From Nocardia acidivorans NBRC 108247 (lineage in GTDB: Bacteria > Actinomycetota > Actinomycetes > Mycobacteriales > Mycobacteriaceae), in contig NZ_BDAW01000008.1 in NCBI RefSeq assembly GCF_001625085.1, forward strand, positions 56,786-120,785: DNA of 64,000 bases, written 5' to 3'. The notes under the pieces were generated by a model. The model was not told the DNA's origin and ran no database searches. It saw only the letters and a list, made by a program, of their open reading frames with translations. Position numbers and translations under genes: made by a program. Positions 61,423 to 64,000 of this stretch are shown piece by piece (the stretch's first letter is position 1; the number at the start of each line of letters is the position of its first letter).

Positions 61423-63546
61423 CTATCCGGCCATACTGTGATCGCGCTCGGAATCGGGCCGCGCCCGCCCGCTCGCCAGCTTGCTCGGCCACCAGATCCG
61501 GTCGCCGATATCCAGGTTCAGCGCCGTCACCAGCACCGATCGCACGATCAGGGTATCGATGAGCACGCCCACCGCGATGACGATGCCGATCTCGGCGAAG
61601 GTCACGATGGGCAGGGTGGTGAAGACCGCGAAGGTGCCGGCCAGCACCAGACCCGCCGAGGTGATCACACCGCCGGTGGCGGTCAACGCGATCAGCGCAC
61701 CGGCCCGGGTGCCGTGCTTCTTGGCCTCCTCGTGCACCCGCGACATCAGGAAGATGTTGTAGTCGATGCCGAGCGCGACCAGGAAGACGAAGGTCAACAG
61801 CGGCAGGCTCGGATCCGAACCCTTGAAGCCCAGCGCGTGGAAGATCAACGAGCTGATGCCCAGGGCCGCGAAGAACGACAGCACCACCGTCAGCGTCAAC
61901 AGCACCGGTGCGAGCACCGAACGCAGCAGCAGCATCAGAATGGCCATCACGATGAGCAGGGTCACCGGGACGATCAGATTGCGGTCGTGAATCGACGCCC
62001 GTTTGGTGTCCAGGGTGATGGCGGTCTGCCCGCCCACCTTCGCGTCCGCGCCGTCGATGGCGTGCACGGCATCGCGGACCCGGTCCACCGTCGCCTCGGC
62101 GGCGGCGCTGTCGGGCGCGTCGGTCGGCGTGGCCTCGAACTTGACCAGGCCGTCCTTCACGATCGGAGCCGAAACGCCGGTGACGCCGGGTGTTTCGGCG
62201 AAGGTGCGGCCGACCGCATCGGCCTTGTCCGCCGTGGCGATCACCACGATGGGGGAGCCGGTGCCCATATCGAAGTGGCGGGCCAGCACCTCCATACCCG
62301 TACTCGCGTCATTGGCCTTGGTGAAGGTGTCGGTGCTGGCGATGCCGTTCGACGACAGGCCCGTCATACCGAACGCGGCGGCGACCAGCGCCAGCACGGT
62401 GATCACCCAGACCGTGCGCGGGCGTGCCGCGACCGCGCGGCCGATGCGTGCCCAGATGCCCGCCTCGGCGTGATCGGCCGAACCGAATTCGGGATGCCGC
62501 GGCCAGAACGCCCAGCGTCCCACGATCACCAGTAGTGCTGGGAGCAGCGTCAATTGGGCCAGCAGCGCGACCAGGATGGCGATGGCGCAGACCGGACCGA
62601 AACCGCGAATGGAGTTCATCTCCGCGATCAGCAGCACCAGCATGGCGATGGTGACCGTCGCGCCGCTGGCCACAATCGCCGGGCAGGCCCGGCGCAGGGC
62701 GACCGCCATGGCCTCGTGCCGATCCTCATGCCTGCGCAGTTCCTCCCGATACCGGGCGATGAGCAGTAGTGCGTAATCGGTGCCCGCGCCGAAGACGAGC
62801 ACCGTGAGGAAGGCCGCGCCCTGGGCATTGACGGTCAGGCCCACCGTGGTCGCGCCGTAGACCAGGCTCTGCGCCACCGTCATGGCGAAACCGGCGGTGA
62901 GCAGCGGCAATACCCACAGAATCGGCCCGTAGGTGATCAGCAGGATGACGATCACCACGCCCGCGGCGGCGAACAGCAGCACCCCGTCGATCCCCTTGAA
63001 CGCCTCACCCATCTGGGCGGCGAAACCCGCCGGGCCGGTGGCGTAGGCGGATAGGCCGTCCGGATGCGGTCCGGCCTTGTCCCGCATGGTCTTGACCACC
63101 TCGGCGAGGGTGTCCCAGCCATTGGCGCCCATATCGATGGGCACCAGAACCTGAAGGGCCTCACCGTCTTTGGCGACAATCGGGCCGAATACCCGATCGC
63201 CCACCACGTGATCGAGGGTTTTGAACTCGGCGACATCGGCGGCGACGGCGGCCTTGTCCGCCTCGGTCACCCCGCCCTTGCGTTCGTAGACGAAGACCAC
63301 CGGGGCCTCATTGGCGGTGCCGAACTTATCGGCGAGCCGATAGGCCTGGGTGGCCTCGGCCTTACCGGGCAGCCATTCCACGCTGTCGTTCTTCTCGGCG
63401 CCGGTGAGCTTGCCCGCGAAGCCGCCCAGTGCGACCAGTGCGATCAGCCAGACGACGAGCACGATCCATTTCCCGCGTTTACCAGCGGGTATTCGGGTGA
63501 GTCGGCCGATCCGATCGGATGGCGCGGACTTGGTATCCACTGTCAT
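61423..63546 (-). CDS. MMPL-family transporter (RND-like exporter)
   Basis: A 707-residue membrane protein with 12 predicted helices in two MMPL halves, each with a periplasmic loop (about 50-170 and 400-520) and the typical TM4 motif FGAGTDYALLLIARYREELR in half one and ALGIDYNIFLMSRVHEEAKK in half two, whose Asp-Tyr pairs serve proton flow. MMPL proteins export lipids and antibiotics in mycobacteria and actinomycetes. A TGCA-half-site region identical in part to the drrAB operator lies just upstream (63561-63600), linking it to the same MarR regulon. GAGGGG site before ATG 63546. Confidence 0.93.
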   Translation of the reverse strand: MTVDTKSAPSDRIGRLTRIPAGKRGKWIVLVVWLIALVALGGFAGKLTGAEKNDSVEWLPGKAEATQAYRLADKFGTANEAPVVFVYERKGGVTEADKAAVAADVAEFKTLDHVVGDRVFGPIVAKDGEALQVLVPIDMGANGWDTLAEVVKTMRDKAGPHPDGLSAYATGPAGFAAQMGEAFKGIDGVLLFAAAGVVIVILLITYGPILWVLPLLTAGFAMTVAQSLVYGATTVGLTVNAQGAAFLTVLVFGAGTDYALLLIARYREELRRHEDRHEAMAVALRRACPAIVASGATVTIAMLVLLIAEMNSIRGFGPVCAIAILVALLAQLTLLPALLVIVGRWAFWPRHPEFGSADHAEAGIWARIGRAVAARPRTVWVITVLALVAAAFGMTGLSSNGIASTDTFTKANDASTGMEVLARHFDMGTGSPIVVIATADKADAVGRTFAETPGVTGVSAPIVKDGLVKFEATPTDAPDSAAAEATVDRVRDAVHAIDGADAKVGGQTAITLDTKRASIHDRNLIVPVTLLIVMAILMLLLRSVLAPVLLTLTVVLSFFAALGISSLIFHALGFKGSDPSLPLLTFVFLVALGIDYNIFLMSRVHEEAKKHGTRAGALIALTATGGVITSAGLVLAGTFAVFTTLPIVTFAEIGIVIAVGVLIDTLIVRSVLVTALNLDIGDRIWWPSKLASGRARPDSERDHSMAG

Positions 63547-63560
63547 TAGTTGCCCCTCAT

Positions 63561-63600
63561 AAGTATCTGCACTTGCGCAGCATCATATCCTGTGCAGACT
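63561..63600 (-). promoter_or_regulatory. MMPL promoter with TGCA half-sites
   Basis: In the sense of the MMPL gene: GTCTGCA (63599-63593), -10 TATGAT (63587-63582), TGCGCA (63579-63574) and TGCAGATACTT (63571-63561). The last 11 bases are identical to 32631-32641 in the marR/drrAB site. The half-sites flank and follow the -10, as expected for repression. Confidence 0.55.
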
Positions 63601-63714
63601 ATTCGGGGTAGGGGGCAGCACTCCAGTGAACCTCCAACACGCTTCGAGTGGGGGTGGGCTTCATGGGGCTCGACGGTGCCGCGGCACGACGGCGGCTCGG
63701 ACCGGCCGGGTGGG

Positions 63715-64000
63715 GTGAAAGTGAGAATTCCGAGAGTTCGGACGCACAGGGATGAAGTCCCGGTGTTCATTCGGTGTGTAGCGGAGTCCGCTGTCCCGCA
63801 AGGGCATTCAGTCGGGGCTGTGCGGTTCGAAGTGGATCAGTTCCTGCCGGCGGTCTGCGCCGAGCATGGCCGCCCGGCCCTCGGCATCCGGGCGGCCACG
63901 GTGAAACTGCCACGCCGCCACCGTGATTCGCTCCCGGATGGTGCGCGCTCGGCGAACCTGCGCGGTGACTGGCCGATCTGCCGCACCTGCGACCGCGCCG
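63715..64000 (+). CDS. Cys-motif protein, N-terminal part only
   Basis: An open frame without stop to the right edge. It contains AVRFEVDQFLPAVCAEHGRP and WPICRTCDRA, i.e. a CxxHG ... CxxC zinc-ribbon-like arrangement. Similar N-terminal CxxHGxPA segments occur in Nocardia membrane proteins of unknown function. The start is not settled: GTG 63715, 63721 or 63763 are in frame. Divergent from the MMPL gene. Confidence 0.5.
   Translation, partial: MKVRIPRVRTHRDEVPVFIRCVAESAVPQGHSVGAVRFEVDQFLPAVCAEHGRPALGIRAATVKLPRRHRDSLPDGARSANLRGDWPICRTCDRA

Noticed and set aside
63546..63770. A 74-codon minus-strand frame reading into the MMPL start
   Set aside because: It ends just at the MMPL ATG region, includes the promoter and operator, and has no protein-like pattern.

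Overview
The window is high-GC, gene-dense actinobacterial DNA, most like Nocardia or a close mycolate-containing relative. Reasons: F420-dependent enzymes, a mycobacterium-like cobalamin gene set (fused cobIJ, cobH, cobG, cobN), the Lrp plus DDAH-like gene pair, small secreted proteins of a type common in Nocardia, GTG/TTG starts and tight GTGA/ATGA start-stop overlaps. No transposase, integrase, tRNA, rRNA or CRISPR was seen.

Layout. (1) 1-2.3 kb: end of an F420-dependent oxidoreductase, a truncated VOC gene, a MerR regulator with a Cys-rich partner, and a PAS-ANTAR regulator. (2) 2.7-15.1 kb: cobalamin synthesis (cobK, cobIJ, cobH, cobG, and cobN under a cobalamin riboswitch) mixed with PadR and Lrp regulators, a DDAH-superfamily enzyme and membrane proteins, bracketed by two paralogous secreted proteins. 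(3) 15.3-16.6 kb: two convergent paralogous PPOX/F420 proteins and a frameshifted VOC pseudogene. (4) 17.1-61.4 kb: a large type II (aromatic) polyketide cluster. (5) 61.4-64 kb: an MMPL exporter and the start of a Cys-rich protein.

How the polyketide genes should work together. A SARP activator (17.1 kb) probably acts at TCGAG-type direct repeats seen before the main operons. A fused carboxyltransferase, a biotin carboxylase and a separate BCCP make malonyl-CoA. E1alpha, E1beta and a short E2 of the branched-chain 2-oxoacid dehydrogenase type, with a KASIII, point to a branched or other non-acetate starter. KS-alpha, chain length factor (CLF) and ACP build the chain but lie about 25 kb apart in three different transcription units. 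Ketoreductases (2), cyclases/aromatase (TcmI-type, cupin, SRPBCC, SchA/CurD-like, metallo-beta-lactamase fold), small monooxygenases (3), anthrone-oxygenase-like proteins (2), an FAD hydroxylase, a P450, a laccase-type oxidase and an amidohydrolase shape the aromatic core. An asparagine-synthetase-like enzyme that has lost its glutaminase residues may form an amide or lactam. RmlA, NDP-hexose 2,3-dehydratase and a 3-ketoreductase make part of a 2,6-dideoxysugar, one glycosyltransferase attaches it, and a PapA5-like and a membrane acyltransferase may acylate it. DrrAB-type ABC and MMPL transporters would export the product; a MarR regulator appears to control both, together with a small SRPBCC-like gene, through a shared operator.

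The whole set suggests an amidated, glycosylated, probably pentangular-like aromatic polyketide with a non-acetate starter. The product itself cannot be named from sequence alone.
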